24,235 bases of DNA from HyVt-105 sp049975425 (GCA_049975425.1 JBNGDI010000038.1:1-24235); one strand, 5' to 3'. Numbered from the stretch's first letter, positions 8,870 to 18,029 are shown. A program made the numbers and translations. Notes: generated from the letters alone by a model not told the origin.

Positions 8870-11800
8870 ATGTCTGTTTCAAAAACCAATGAGAATCTTC
8901 ACCAGGCATTGGGCCTGTTTATTGAGTCACTGCGGACCTGGATAGTGGAACTGCTAACTTCCGAAGCCGGAACATCCTGGCCCCAGTGGTATCGGGATTC
9001 CCTGCATCCAAAGCAACAGGAGTTCTGGGATACGGAAATGGCCAAAGGTACCCCCGCGGAAAACCTCATTGACTTCCAGAATCTCAAGGGATTTTCCATT
9101 CGGTTTAAAGAACTTCTAAAGGTCCCGTTTGGTAAAGATCACACCAAGCTGCCCACCTGGGTGGAAGAGATTGCAGAGGTACGGAACAAATGCAACCACT
9201 ATGTGCCGGTGGAGAAAGAGGAGTGTGATAGGGCATATTCAAACATGAAGAAGATAGCAGCTATCCTTGATATGCAAGAACTGGCAGAGGAGCTGGAAAA
9301 TCTTCAGGCAGACGTGACCAAACAGAGAACAAAAAAACAAGTCCCTCAATTTGGCTTGCCGCCCTGGTTTGGTGTTGTTACACCGCACCTGGATATCAGA
9401 CAAGGAAGATTAGACGAGTCGGTATTTGCTGCTGATTTGTCAGAAGTGGCTTCGCGGAGCGGAAGAGAAGTGTACAGAAACCCAACCATTTTTTTCTCCA
9501 AAACACATTTTACTGCGGGCCTGAAAAATTTATCAAGAAGGGTAATTCGTGGGCTTAGCGGAGGAGAAGATGCCGAAAACCGGGTTATTTCACTGCAAAC
9601 CGGTTTCGGAGGCGGAAAAACCCATGCACTGATCACCTTGTATCACCTTGCACGGTTGGGAAAGAAATCGGCTGAACTTTCTTCCGTTTCTGAATTGTTG
9701 GAAGTAACAGGTATACCAGGGTTTGAAGCAGCGAATGTGGCGGTATTCACGAATAAAACAACCGACCCAACACAGGGTCATACCGTGAATGGTACAAGGA
9801 TACGTACCATTTGGGGTGAACTGGCCTGGCAATTGGCCGGCAAAGAGGGTTATGAGATTGTGCGGGAGAATGACCAGCAACGAATAGCACCAAAAGGATT
9901 GTTTCATAAGGTATTAATGCGTGCCAAACCTGCCCTGCTCCTTTTGGATGAGATTGCCGATTATTGTGTACCCGCCTCGGCTGTTGAAGTGGGAGGGAGC
10001 AATCTGGCCGACCAGACTATCAGCTTTATGCAGGAATTGTCTGAAGCAGTGGCCGCTACCGATCATTGTGTGATGGTGGCCACCCTGCCTGCCAGTGTTC
10101 TGGAGGTGGGCACTTCCGATCGGGCAGCTCAGTTGCTTACAAGCCTGTCAAGAAGGCTGACCAGGGTGGGTGCGGATACCAAGCCGGTAGAGGATGAAGA
10201 GATCTTTGAAGTAATCCGGCGAAGATTGTTTGAAGACCTTGGGCCGGTAGAAATCCGTGATGAAGTTATCTCAAAATACATGTTGTATTATGAAAGTATC
10301 TCCTCGGAAATCCCTTCGAATGCAATAAAATCACCCTACAGGGTCAAACTTTTGAAATCTTACCCATTTCATCCCGAACTGATCGATATGTTTCGCATCC
10401 GCTGGGCAAGTAATCATGATTTTCAGCGAACCAGGGGTGTACTGAGGTTGCTGGCCGCCATTGTATCGGATTTATGGAAACGAAGGAATTCACTTACCGG
10501 GATTAACGCTCTGATCCATACTTCTGATGTAAGTTTTGCCAATGTTGATCCCTTGAGCAGTTTGTTGAAGAAGCTTTATGGAAACGGATATGATGCCGTG
10601 ATGGCAGCCGATGTGTCGGGCAGTTCTTCCAATGCATTTAAAATCGACTCCGATAAAAAGGAATTTGGCGATCATAATCTTACCCAGGGTATTGCCACAA
10701 CTATATTATTAGGGAGTTTTGGCGGAACAGGAATCAACAGGGGAATAAGCATTCCTGAACTGAAACTATGCGTTACCCGTCCTGAAGCCTTTATTCACCA
10801 CAGTGTAAACGGAGCCCTGGATGCCTTGGAGGACTGTGCCCACTATCTCTATAACACCACTACGGGTGTTACTTCAAAAAGGTATTGGTTCCATACCAAA
10901 CCCAATATTAATATTCTGATTAACCAGGCACGCAACGATGTCGAGGAAACGGAAATCGAAGCCGCCATTATTGAACGTTTACACCGGCGTATGAAAGGCA
11001 TACAGCTGGTCAACACACTGGTAGTACCAACAGGAGAGGTTCCGGAACAGAAGAACTTGTCCATAATAGTGCTGCATCCTCGCTATCAGGTAAGGGGTGA
11101 TGCCATAAATGGAGAAACCGCCAGGTTCATTGAACAGGTAGCTACACGGAAAGGAAACAGCGAAAGGATTTATCGAAATACCCTGCTTTTCCTGGCCCCG
11201 CTGGAACAGGGAATGGCACGGCTTAAAACCGATGTGCGGGAGTATCTTGCATGTGCCAAAATTCAGGATGAGTATAATAACCAGCTTGACGACGACCAGC
11301 AGCAGGATATCAGAAAAAAGCTGGACGAAGCAAGTACCGAAGCATGTCGTTCATTAAGTGCAACCTACTCAGTTGTGCTGAAATATACCGCAAAAGAAGG
11401 TATTAAAACATTATATGCAAGGCAATTCAAGGACTCTTTGGACACACAACTGAATTATGTCATACTTCCCCTTTTAAAGGAAGAAGAATGGGTCCTGGGA
11501 TCGGTAGGGTCCAATACGCTGAAAAATCACCGGCTCTGGCCTGATAAAAACAAACCCCTGCGGGTGAAGGATGTATACGAAGCTTTTCTTCGTTACGATG
11601 ACAAGCCCATGATTGTGACCAAGCAGGCTGTTGAGGAAAGTATTGCCAGATATTGCAGTGCAGGCAATTTGGGTGTGGCAGTCGGAGACGGGGTAAAATT
11701 CAGCCGGTACTACCTGGCTGAGGTTGTTCCCCAATTTGACATTACTGTCGAGGATTTTTGGATGATTGATAGTGAAGAGGCAGAACAGGCGAAAAAGATC

Positions 11801-12127
11801 TCAAAAGTACCTGACAAAGAAACGGTGTCGGAAAAACCCGGTATTGTGTCAAAACCGGTGGAAAAATCTCCGGTTCATCCCGGGGAGGAAGAGCAGACAG
11901 ATAAGATTTATAGTTCAGTGACCATTTCAGGCAAGGTAGACCTGGCAAATTACAATCAGGTGTTCACCAGTTTTGTGATGCCATTGATGAACAACCGGGT
12001 GGAGATTGAGGTTAAGATCACCGGCCGTTCAACAGAATCATATCCATTAAAGGAAAACAGTGATGCATACAAGATCACACGTGAATCTGCCCGGCAACTC
12101 GGTTTGAAATTTGATGTGGAGGAATAA
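8870..12127 (+). CDS. DUF499 P-loop ATPase with N-terminal Swt1-like HEPN domain
   Basis: A 1085-aa protein. Residues 1-140 form a Swt1-like HEPN domain with RNKCNH at 105-110, fitting the RX4-6H pattern of HEPN ribonucleases. Then comes the DUF499 ATPase: PPWFGVVTPHLDI (164-176), Walker A TGFGGGKTH (244-252) and Walker B LLLLDEIADY (356-365). A charged, proline-containing linker near 950-1005 leads to a small C-terminal domain of about 80 residues. ATG 8870 is used; an in-frame start at 8663 lies inside the methylase gene and its extra residues look like out-of-frame translation. Position 19 bp after the DUF1156 gene implies one operon and probably one complex. In known families DUF499 and DUF1156 proteins are neighbours in anti-phage loci. 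Whether the HEPN cuts RNA or only mediates assembly cannot be told from sequence. Confidence 0.85.
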   Translation: MSVSKTNENLHQALGLFIESLRTWIVELLTSEAGTSWPQWYRDSLHPKQQEFWDTEMAKGTPAENLIDFQNLKGFSIRFKELLKVPFGKDHTKLPTWVEEIAEVRNKCNHYVPVEKEECDRAYSNMKKIAAILDMQELAEELENLQADVTKQRTKKQVPQFGLPPWFGVVTPHLDIRQGRLDESVFAADLSEVASRSGREVYRNPTIFFSKTHFTAGLKNLSRRVIRGLSGGEDAENRVISLQTGFGGGKTHALITLYHLARLGKKSAELSSVSELLEVTGIPGFEAANVAVFTNKTTDPTQGHTVNGTRIRTIWGELAWQLAGKEGYEIVRENDQQRIAPKGLFHKVLMRAKPALLLLDEIADYCVPASAVEVGGSNLADQTISFMQELSEAVAATDHCVMVATLPASVLEVGTSDRAAQLLTSLSRRLTRVGADTKPVEDEEIFEVIRRRLFEDLGPVEIRDEVISKYMLYYESISSEIPSNAIKSPYRVKLLKSYPFHPELIDMFRIRWASNHDFQRTRGVLRLLAAIVSDLWKRRNSLTGINALIHTSDVSFANVDPLSSLLKKLYGNGYDAVMAADVSGSSSNAFKIDSDKKEFGDHNLTQGIATTILLGSFGGTGINRGISIPELKLCVTRPEAFIHHSVNGALDALEDCAHYLYNTTTGVTSKRYWFHTKPNINILINQARNDVEETEIEAAIIERLHRRMKGIQLVNTLVVPTGEVPEQKNLSIIVLHPRYQVRGDAINGETARFIEQVATRKGNSERIYRNTLLFLAPLEQGMARLKTDVREYLACAKIQDEYNNQLDDDQQQDIRKKLDEASTEACRSLSATYSVVLKYTAKEGIKTLYARQFKDSLDTQLNYVILPLLKEEEWVLGSVGSNTLKNHRLWPDKNKPLRVKDVYEAFLRYDDKPMIVTKQAVEESIARYCSAGNLGVAVGDGVKFSRYYLAEVVPQFDITVEDFWMIDSEEAEQAKKISKVPDKETVSEKPGIVSKPVEKSPVHPGEEEQTDKIYSSVTISGKVDLANYNQVFTSFVMPLMNNRVEIEVKITGRSTESYPLKENSDAYKITRESARQLGLKFDVEE

Positions 12128-12337
12128 ATTATGAAAGATATGTAACAATTGCCAGATAATAAAGACGGAGATATTAATGGAGCCTTCTTTGAGTTTTGTA
12201 CAGCTATATTTCTTTTATTGTCAGTAAGACAAGATTTTAGGAACAAACATTTCAACGATTAAGGTCAATCTGAAAATTAATATGGTTGTTTGTATATTGT
12301 ATTGAGTATCCGTTAATAGTTCAGCAACCTTTCAGCA

Positions 12338-12953
12338 GTGATGAAAAACAACATAGCAAGATTCAGGCTGGATCCGAATAATCAGGATTTTTTCAGGGCA
12401 TTCACGCTGGTGAATAATACCAGAAAGAACATTTTTCTTACCGGTAAAGCGGGCACAGGGAAAACGACCTTTTTAAATTATGTTAAAGAAAACAGCCGGA
12501 AAAATTTGGTGATTACTTCATATACTGGTATTGCTGCTGTCAATGCCGGGGGGGTAACACTGAATTCTCTTTTCCAGATACCGCCAAGTGTATATCCCCC
12601 TGGTGATCCACGTCTTCGCACAAAAGCGGGGAGCGAATCGAAAGATAAATCTACAAATTGGGATCATTTTCAAAACAAAAAGGAAAAAAGAAAGGATCAT
12701 GGAAGAAAACATAGGTGCTTTCATCCGGTTACCTCTGATACTTGCGTGGGCCATAACAGTCCACAAAAGCCAGGGCATGACTTTTACTCACGTTTTAGCC
12801 GACCTTGAGAAGGCATGGGAATGCGGACAGTTATATGTTGGACTGAGCAGGTGCGTATCTTTGGACAATCTGGTTCCGAAATCAAAAATTAAACTCTCCT
12901 GTATCCGTGTTGGTCCCGATGCTGTTAAATTTATGAAAGAGGTATTGGATTAG
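12338..12953 (+). pseudogene. PIF1-like helicase with large internal deletion
   Basis: The first frame (from ATG 12338) gives a PIF1-type N-terminus: NIFLTGKAGTGKTTFLNYVK (Walker A), SYTGIAAVNAGGVTLNSLF and PPGDPRL, continuing to KSTNWDHFQNKKEKRK near 12698. In another frame, starting just after, comes a PIF1 C-terminus: GAFIRLPLILAWAITVHKSQ, then GQLYVGLSRC, ending at 12953. Walker B and all the middle motifs, several hundred residues, are missing, and the two ends are out of frame. The junction is therefore near 12690-12710. It should not be functional. The 210 bp before it (12128-12337) hold no gene I can see. It lies between the DUF499 and DUF262 genes. Confidence 0.8.
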
Positions 12954-13101
12954 GATATAACCAATCCGGTATATGGTTCGATAAACTAGCAGAATGAAAT
13001 AAATAAACAGGCGTAATAAAAATCATGATTTATGCTGATCATTTGTTAATTTTTGAAAAATTTACTTGAAACCTGATAAAATGAGAATTGAAGAATGACC
13101 T

Positions 13102-14946
13102 ATGGAAACTTTTGACTCCACCAAAACTAGCCTTCACGAAATTCTGAAAGACATTCACAAAGGGAAGATTCAGTTACCCGATTTTCAGAGAGAATGGGTT
13201 TGGGATGACAACCGCATAAAAGGCATTTTAGCCAGTGTGGCCAAATCATTTCCTATTGGAGCTGTGATGTTACTGGAAACGGGAAATGAAACAATACGAT
13301 TCAAGCCAAAACCTGTGAAAGGTGTGCCCATACCCGAAGTAAATGGAAAGGAACCGGAATTGTTAATTCTGGATGGACAACAACGTTTGACTTCATTATA
13401 CCAGGCTATAATTACAAATCGGGTTGTTACAACCAGGAACCCGAAGGGATATGAAATCAAACGGTGGTATTATATTGATATGATCAAGGCTTTGGATCCC
13501 GGGTCCGATCTGGAGGAGGCCATTTTCTCCATCAATGAGAAAAAAATTTTGACAGAGGATATCGGCCGGAAAGTTGTACTTGACCTGACCACAAGGGAAA
13601 ATGAATACAAAAACATGATGTATCCGGTATGTATGGTGGATGAATATGACCAATGGTACCCTTCTTTTTTCGAATACTGGAATTTCGACAAGGAAAAAAT
13701 ACAATTCTGGAATGAATTTCATAAAAAGATCATCCAAGGTTTCAACGGGTACATGCTGCCGGTGATTGTAATGAAAAAGTCGAATCCCAAGGAAGCGGTT
13801 TGTCAGGTGTTTGAAAAAGTGAATACAGGGGGGGTATCTCTTACTGTCTTTGAACTTCTGACCGCTTCTTTTGCTGCGGAAAAAGAAGAATTTAACCTGA
13901 AAGATGATTGGGAAAATATCAAAGCAAAATTCAGGGATCATAAGGTTCTCGGCAAAACAGGAAATATTGATGTTATTCAGGCCATTACTCTTTTTTCCAC
14001 CTATCAACAAAGAAAAAAAATTGAAGCATCAGGAACTTCTGAAAATTTACCGGCAGTCAGCGCCAAAAGGAGGGAAATGCTGAATCTTACGCTAACAGAT
14101 TACGAAAAATATAAAGACCGGATTGTGGATGGGTTTATAAAAGCATCCAAAATGCTGGTTGAAAATCACATTTATAATTCCCGGGATGTTCCCTATACCA
14201 CCCAACTGGTTCCAATGTCAGCCATCATTGCTGAACTTGGGAAAGAAATCGACAACATCGGAAATAAACAAAAACTCATGCGCTGGTTCTGGTGCGGTGT
14301 TTTTGGCGAGCTGTACGGATCTGCTACTGAAACAAGATATGCTCTGGATTTGGTTCAGGTAGTTGACTGGATAGTAAGAAACGGCCCGGAACCTAAAACC
14401 ATCTATGATGCCAATTTCTCACCTTCCCGCCTTCATACATTGCGTACCAGGAACAGTGCCGCTTACAAGGGAGTATATGCTGTTCTTATGGATGAAAACA
14501 CACGCGACTGGCTTTCCGCCACCAAAATTGATTTCAGTACCTATTTTTCCGAAGCCATTGATATTCACCATATATTCCCGGTAGCCTGGTGTAACAAAAA
14601 CGGTATTCCAAGCGATGATTACCATTGTATTATCAATAAAACGCCTCTTTCAGGCCGTACAAACCGGATTGTAGGTGGGGATGCACCAAGCAAATACCTT
14701 GATAGACTGAAAAAACATGCCGGCGTTTCTGATGGAGAGTTTAATGCAATTCTTGAGTCCCATGTGGTGAATCCGGAATTGATGTATCGCGACGATTTCA
14801 AGGGTTTCTTTCACGACCGCAAAGAACGAATTCTCAAAAAAATTGAAAATGCAATGGGAAAACCTGTGGTTCGTGATGCAACGATTCAGGAAGAAGGAGT
14901 ATATCACGGGGATGAATTTGAGAATGAAAATGATGGGGAATTGTAA
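13102..14946 (+). CDS. DUF262 protein with C-terminal HNH/DUF1524-like nuclease motif (GmrSD-like)
   Basis: A 614-aa protein with an N-terminal DUF262 (ParB/sulfiredoxin-like NTP-binding) domain: LPDFQREWVWD (25-35) and ILDGQQRLTSLYQ near 89-101. VFEKVNTGGVSLTVFELLTA, also typical of the family, lies around residue 240. The C-terminal part has DIHHIFP (487-493) and NKTPLSGRTNR (512-522) followed by GGDAPSKYL, the H...N pattern of DUF1524-type His-Me nucleases found in GmrS/GmrD-like type IV restriction enzymes. The family cuts modified DNA in an NTP-dependent way; that role here is inferred. ATG 13102 gives the conserved N-terminus. It is 148 bp from the PIF1 remnant and is the last gene of the AT-rich island. 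Confidence 0.82.
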   Translation: METFDSTKTSLHEILKDIHKGKIQLPDFQREWVWDDNRIKGILASVAKSFPIGAVMLLETGNETIRFKPKPVKGVPIPEVNGKEPELLILDGQQRLTSLYQAIITNRVVTTRNPKGYEIKRWYYIDMIKALDPGSDLEEAIFSINEKKILTEDIGRKVVLDLTTRENEYKNMMYPVCMVDEYDQWYPSFFEYWNFDKEKIQFWNEFHKKIIQGFNGYMLPVIVMKKSNPKEAVCQVFEKVNTGGVSLTVFELLTASFAAEKEEFNLKDDWENIKAKFRDHKVLGKTGNIDVIQAITLFSTYQQRKKIEASGTSENLPAVSAKRREMLNLTLTDYEKYKDRIVDGFIKASKMLVENHIYNSRDVPYTTQLVPMSAIIAELGKEIDNIGNKQKLMRWFWCGVFGELYGSATETRYALDLVQVVDWIVRNGPEPKTIYDANFSPSRLHTLRTRNSAAYKGVYAVLMDENTRDWLSATKIDFSTYFSEAIDIHHIFPVAWCNKNGIPSDDYHCIINKTPLSGRTNRIVGGDAPSKYLDRLKKHAGVSDGEFNAILESHVVNPELMYRDDFKGFFHDRKERILKKIENAMGKPVVRDATIQEEGVYHGDEFENENDGEL

Positions 14947-15247
14947 ATAAGAAAATTTTACACAAGGCTCCCTCAGAGTATGTAGGATTGTTGTGCATTT
15001 ATTTTCCGGGTTCAGTGATAAAACAATCATAACCTCACCCGGCTATCCCTTATGGCCTGATGCAGGTAACCGGCATCAGGCATGGGTAAATTGAGGTAGC
15101 TTACCCCCGGCCTGCATACCCCCCTGCAAACCAGACTGATTCCCCGCCCAAAAGCCCGCCCTGCGCGAAAAACTGATTTTGACATCCCAATAATTCTATA
15201 TATCTTCATATCCTTTTTTAAACACAGTCATAAAAAAACACCGCATC
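14947..15247. other. Island boundary with nested and alternative stem-loops
   Basis: No gene seen. GCCTGATGC (15055-15063) pairs perfectly with GCATCAGGC (15073-15081), enclosed by ACCTCA (15032-15037) and TGAGGT (15092-15097). Two other pairings compete: ATGCAGG (15060-15066) with CCTGCAT (15111-15117), and GGGTAA (15084-15089) with TTACCC (15101-15106). There is no T-run, so it is not a classical terminator. Composition changes from AT-rich to GC-rich across this gap. Confidence 0.4.
15177..15208 (+). promoter_or_regulatory. Possible fhs promoter
   Basis: TTTTG (15177-15181) and TATCTTCA (15201-15208) are spaced 19 bp apart, as in Bacteroidota promoters (TTTG, then TAnnTTTG). The -7 box has two mismatches. 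It lies about 40 bp before the fhs ATG. Confidence 0.3.
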
Positions 15248-16918
15248 ATGGCAAGTGATATTGAAATAGCCCGCAAAGCCGGGATAAAACCCATTGCTGA
15301 AATAGCTGAAAAACTACACATTCCTTTTGATGATCTGGAGCTGTACGGGAAGTACAAAGCCAAGCTTCCCCTGAAGCTGATCGATCCAGGAAAGATCAAA
15401 AACCGAAAACTGGTTCTTGTTTCCGCCATCTCGCCCACGCCTGCGGGAGAGGGAAAGACCACCGTATCCATCGGGCTGGCCGACGGGCTGAACCGCATTG
15501 GGAAGAAAACCACCGTGGTGCTGCGGGAGCCCAGCCTGGGGCCGGTGTTCGGCATCAAAGGCGGGGCCACAGGCGGGGGATATGCCCAGGTGATCCCCAT
15601 GGAAGATATCAACCTGCATTTTACAGGTGATTTTGCCGCCATTGAAAAGGCCAACAACCTGCTGGCCGCCCTCATCGATAACAACATCCAGCATACCGTC
15701 CGGTCGCTTGGCATCGATCCCCGCACCGTGCACTGGAAAAGGGTGATGGACATGAACGACCGGTCGCTGCGGAATATCATTGTGGGGCTGGGGGGCACCA
15801 CCTCCGGCGTGCCGCGGGAAACCGGCTTCAACATCACAGCCGCCTCCGAGGTGATGGCCATTCTGTGCCTGGCCGAAAATTTCAATGACCTGAAAAACAG
15901 GCTGAAAAATATTTTTGTGGGATATACCTACGACAAAAAACCGGTGTTTGCCCGCGATCTGAAAGCGCAGGGTGCCATGGCCGCTCTGCTGAAAGATGCG
16001 GTCAAGCCGAACCTGGTGCAGACACTGGAAGGAAATCCGGCCATCATCCACGGAGGGCCGTTTGCCAACATTGCCCAGGGAACGAACTCGGTGCTGGCTA
16101 CAAAAATGGGGCTTTCCCTGTCGGATTACGTGGTGACGGAAGCCGGATTCGGCTTCGACCTGGGGGCGGAAAAGTTTCTGGATATCAAGTGTGTATCATC
16201 GGGCCTGGAGCCTCAGGCGGCTGTGCTGGTGGCAACGGTACGGGCGTTGAAATACCACGGCGAAGTGCCCGTGAGTGAGCTGAATACCCCCGATGCGGAT
16301 GCCGTGCGGCGGGGCATGGAAAACCTGGAAAAGCACGTGGAAAACATGATGAAGTTCAATGTGTGCCCGGTGGTGGCTGTCAACCGCTTTGCCACCGATA
16401 CCGATGAAGAGATCCGGGTGATCCGGGAAAAATGCCGGGACCTGGGCGTGAACGTGGCTGTGGCCGATGTATGGGCCCGGGGCGGGGAAGGAGCGGAAGA
16501 ACTGGCCCGACTGGTAGCCGACGCCGCCGAAAATTGTACTTCCTCCATGAAGCCGCTGTACGACTGGAACTGGCCGGTGGAGAAAAAGATCGAAACCATT
16601 GCCCGGGAAATTTACGGGGCATCTGCCATTGATTACAGGGCCCAGGCAAAGAAAGACCTTGAGGTGGTGGCCGAACTGGGACTGGACAAAAAGGCCGTTT
16701 GCATTGCCAAAACGCAGAAATCGCTGTCAGACAATCCCAAACTGCTGGGGCGGCCCGAGCATTTCGTGGTCACCGTGCGTGAAATTGAAATTGCGGCCGG
16801 GGCGGGGTTCATTATTCCCATCACCGGGAATATCATGCGCATGCCCGGCCTGCCGGCAACACCCGCGGCCGAGCACATTGATATTGATGAAAACGGCCGT
16901 ATTACAGGACTTTCCTGA
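15248..16918 (+). CDS. fhs: Formate-tetrahydrofolate ligase
   Basis: Cytoplasmic enzyme making 10-formyl-tetrahydrofolate from formate, ATP and tetrahydrofolate, supplying one-carbon units. The 556-aa product has the normal length and hallmark motifs: the ATP-binding loop SPTPAGEGKTT (62-72), REPSLGPVFGIKGGATGGG around 98-116 and the segment DINLHFTGDF after it. The C-terminal GAGFIIPITGNIMRMPGLP is also typical. It is intact and GC-rich, unlike the island to its left. The strong family match supports ATG 15248. A hairpin follows at once, so it is probably transcribed alone. Confidence 0.97.
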   Translation: MASDIEIARKAGIKPIAEIAEKLHIPFDDLELYGKYKAKLPLKLIDPGKIKNRKLVLVSAISPTPAGEGKTTVSIGLADGLNRIGKKTTVVLREPSLGPVFGIKGGATGGGYAQVIPMEDINLHFTGDFAAIEKANNLLAALIDNNIQHTVRSLGIDPRTVHWKRVMDMNDRSLRNIIVGLGGTTSGVPRETGFNITAASEVMAILCLAENFNDLKNRLKNIFVGYTYDKKPVFARDLKAQGAMAALLKDAVKPNLVQTLEGNPAIIHGGPFANIAQGTNSVLATKMGLSLSDYVVTEAGFGFDLGAEKFLDIKCVSSGLEPQAAVLVATVRALKYHGEVPVSELNTPDADAVRRGMENLEKHVENMMKFNVCPVVAVNRFATDTDEEIRVIREKCRDLGVNVAVADVWARGGEGAEELARLVADAAENCTSSMKPLYDWNWPVEKKIETIAREIYGASAIDYRAQAKKDLEVVAELGLDKKAVCIAKTQKSLSDNPKLLGRPEHFVVTVREIEIAAGAGFIIPITGNIMRMPGLPATPAAEHIDIDENGRITGLS

Positions 16919-16925
16919 ACCTTTC

Positions 16926-16967
16926 CTCCGGTTGCGGCCCCGGATTGCACCCGGAGTTATTATTTTT
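16926..16967 (+). terminator. Terminator after fhs
   Basis: CTCCGG (16926-16931) pairs with CCGGAG (16951-16956), with an inner TGC/GCA pairing, and is followed by the T-rich TTATTATTTTT. It starts 8 bp after the fhs stop codon. Confidence 0.55.
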
Positions 16968-16968
16968 G
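16961..16968 (+). promoter_or_regulatory. -7 promoter box for the alcohol dehydrogenase gene
   Basis: TATTTTTG is an exact TAnnTTTG match 22 bp before ATG 16991. It overlaps the T-run of the fhs terminator, so one gene may end where the next starts. No strong -33 box at the usual spacing. Confidence 0.4.
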
Positions 16969-16990
16969 CAGAAATATAAATTCTTCTGCC

Positions 16991-18016
16991 ATGAAAGCCA
17001 TGCTGCTCAGACGCATTGTGTCCCTTGACAGGGAAACCGTTCCCCTCGAACCGGCGGAATTGCCCGTTCCCGTGCCCGGTAAAGGGGAGGTGCTGATCAG
17101 GGTGGCAGCCTGCGGGGTGTGCCACACCGAACTGGATGAGATCGAAGGCCGTACACCGCCTCCCGTGTTTCCGCTGATACCCGGCCACGAAGTGGTGGGC
17201 CGGGTGGTGGAATGCGGCGAGGAAGCCAGCCTGTACCGGCCGGGCGACCGGGTGGGGGTGGGGTGGATCTATTCCGCCTGCGGGAAATGTGCGTACTGCC
17301 GTTCGGGCAACGACAACCTGTGTGAGGAATTCCGGGCCACCGGCCGCGATGTCAACGGGGGTTATGCCGAGTACATGGTGGTGCCCGAACGTTCCGCCTT
17401 TCCCATACCGGAGGCATTTTCCGATACCGAAGCCGCCCCTCTGCTCTGCGCCGGGGCTATTGGTTACCGTTCCCTGCGGCTGGCCGGGATAACCGACGGG
17501 CAGACCCTGGGACTCACCGGTTTCGGGGCTTCGGGCCACCTGGTGCTGCAGATGGCCGCCCATCTGTATCCCCGGTCAAACGTATATGTGTTTGCCCGCA
17601 GCGAAAGGGAAAGGACCTTTGCCCTGGAGCTGGGGGCGGCCTGGGCGGGCGAAACCACCGATACACCTCCGGAAAAGATCCGCAGCATCATCGACACCAC
17701 CCCGGCCTGGAAGCCGGTGGTAGAAGCCCTGAAGCATCTGCAGCCCGGGGGAAGGCTGGTGATCAATGCCATCAGGAAAGAAGCCGGCGACCGGGAAAGT
17801 CTGATGGAAATTGATTACCCGGTGCACCTGTGGATGGAGAAGGAAATCAAAAGCGTGGCCAATGTGGCAGGTCGTGATATCCGGGAATTCCTGGAGCTGG
17901 CCGGGCGGATGAATATCCGCCCCGAAGTGGAGGAATTTCCTCTGGCAGAAGCCAACCGGGCCCTGCTGGAGCTGAAAAACCGGAAGATCAGGGGGGCGAA
18001 GGTACTGGTAATGTGA
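16991..18016 (+). CDS. Zinc-dependent alcohol dehydrogenase family protein
   Basis: A 341-aa medium-chain dehydrogenase. Catalytic zinc ligands are visible at C41 (in CGVCHTE) and H66-E67 (in GHEVVG). The four structural-zinc cysteines are C97, C100, C103 and C111 in the lobe beginning CGKCAYC. The nucleotide-binding turn GFGASGH lies in the middle, in the form common to the AdhP-like group that uses NAD(P)H to interconvert alcohols and aldehydes. Substrate cannot be told from sequence. ATG 16991 fits the standard family N-terminus. The gene converges on the minus-strand ATPase gene, whose end is 58 bp away. Confidence 0.88.
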   Translation: MKAMLLRRIVSLDRETVPLEPAELPVPVPGKGEVLIRVAACGVCHTELDEIEGRTPPPVFPLIPGHEVVGRVVECGEEASLYRPGDRVGVGWIYSACGKCAYCRSGNDNLCEEFRATGRDVNGGYAEYMVVPERSAFPIPEAFSDTEAAPLLCAGAIGYRSLRLAGITDGQTLGLTGFGASGHLVLQMAAHLYPRSNVYVFARSERERTFALELGAAWAGETTDTPPEKIRSIIDTTPAWKPVVEALKHLQPGGRLVINAIRKEAGDRESLMEIDYPVHLWMEKEIKSVANVAGRDIREFLELAGRMNIRPEVEEFPLAEANRALLELKNRKIRGAKVLVM

Positions 18017-18017
18017 C

Positions 18018-18029
18018 TGCCGGCCGGCA
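18018..18029. repeat. 12-bp GC palindrome between convergent genes
   Basis: TGCCGGCCGGCA is perfectly palindromic and starts 1 bp after the dehydrogenase stop codon. It may help end transcription from either side, but there is no T-run and no loop, so this is weak. Confidence 0.25.

Noticed and set aside
2245..12127. Canonical DISARM, BREX or type I restriction locus
   Set aside because: No DrmA/DrmB/DrmC, PglZ/BrxC or HsdR/HsdS homolog is visible; only the helicase-plus-methylase logic is shared.
12588..12953. Independent 121-aa gene
   Set aside because: Its second half is the PIF1 C-terminus and its first half is an out-of-frame reading of the PIF1 N-terminal part.
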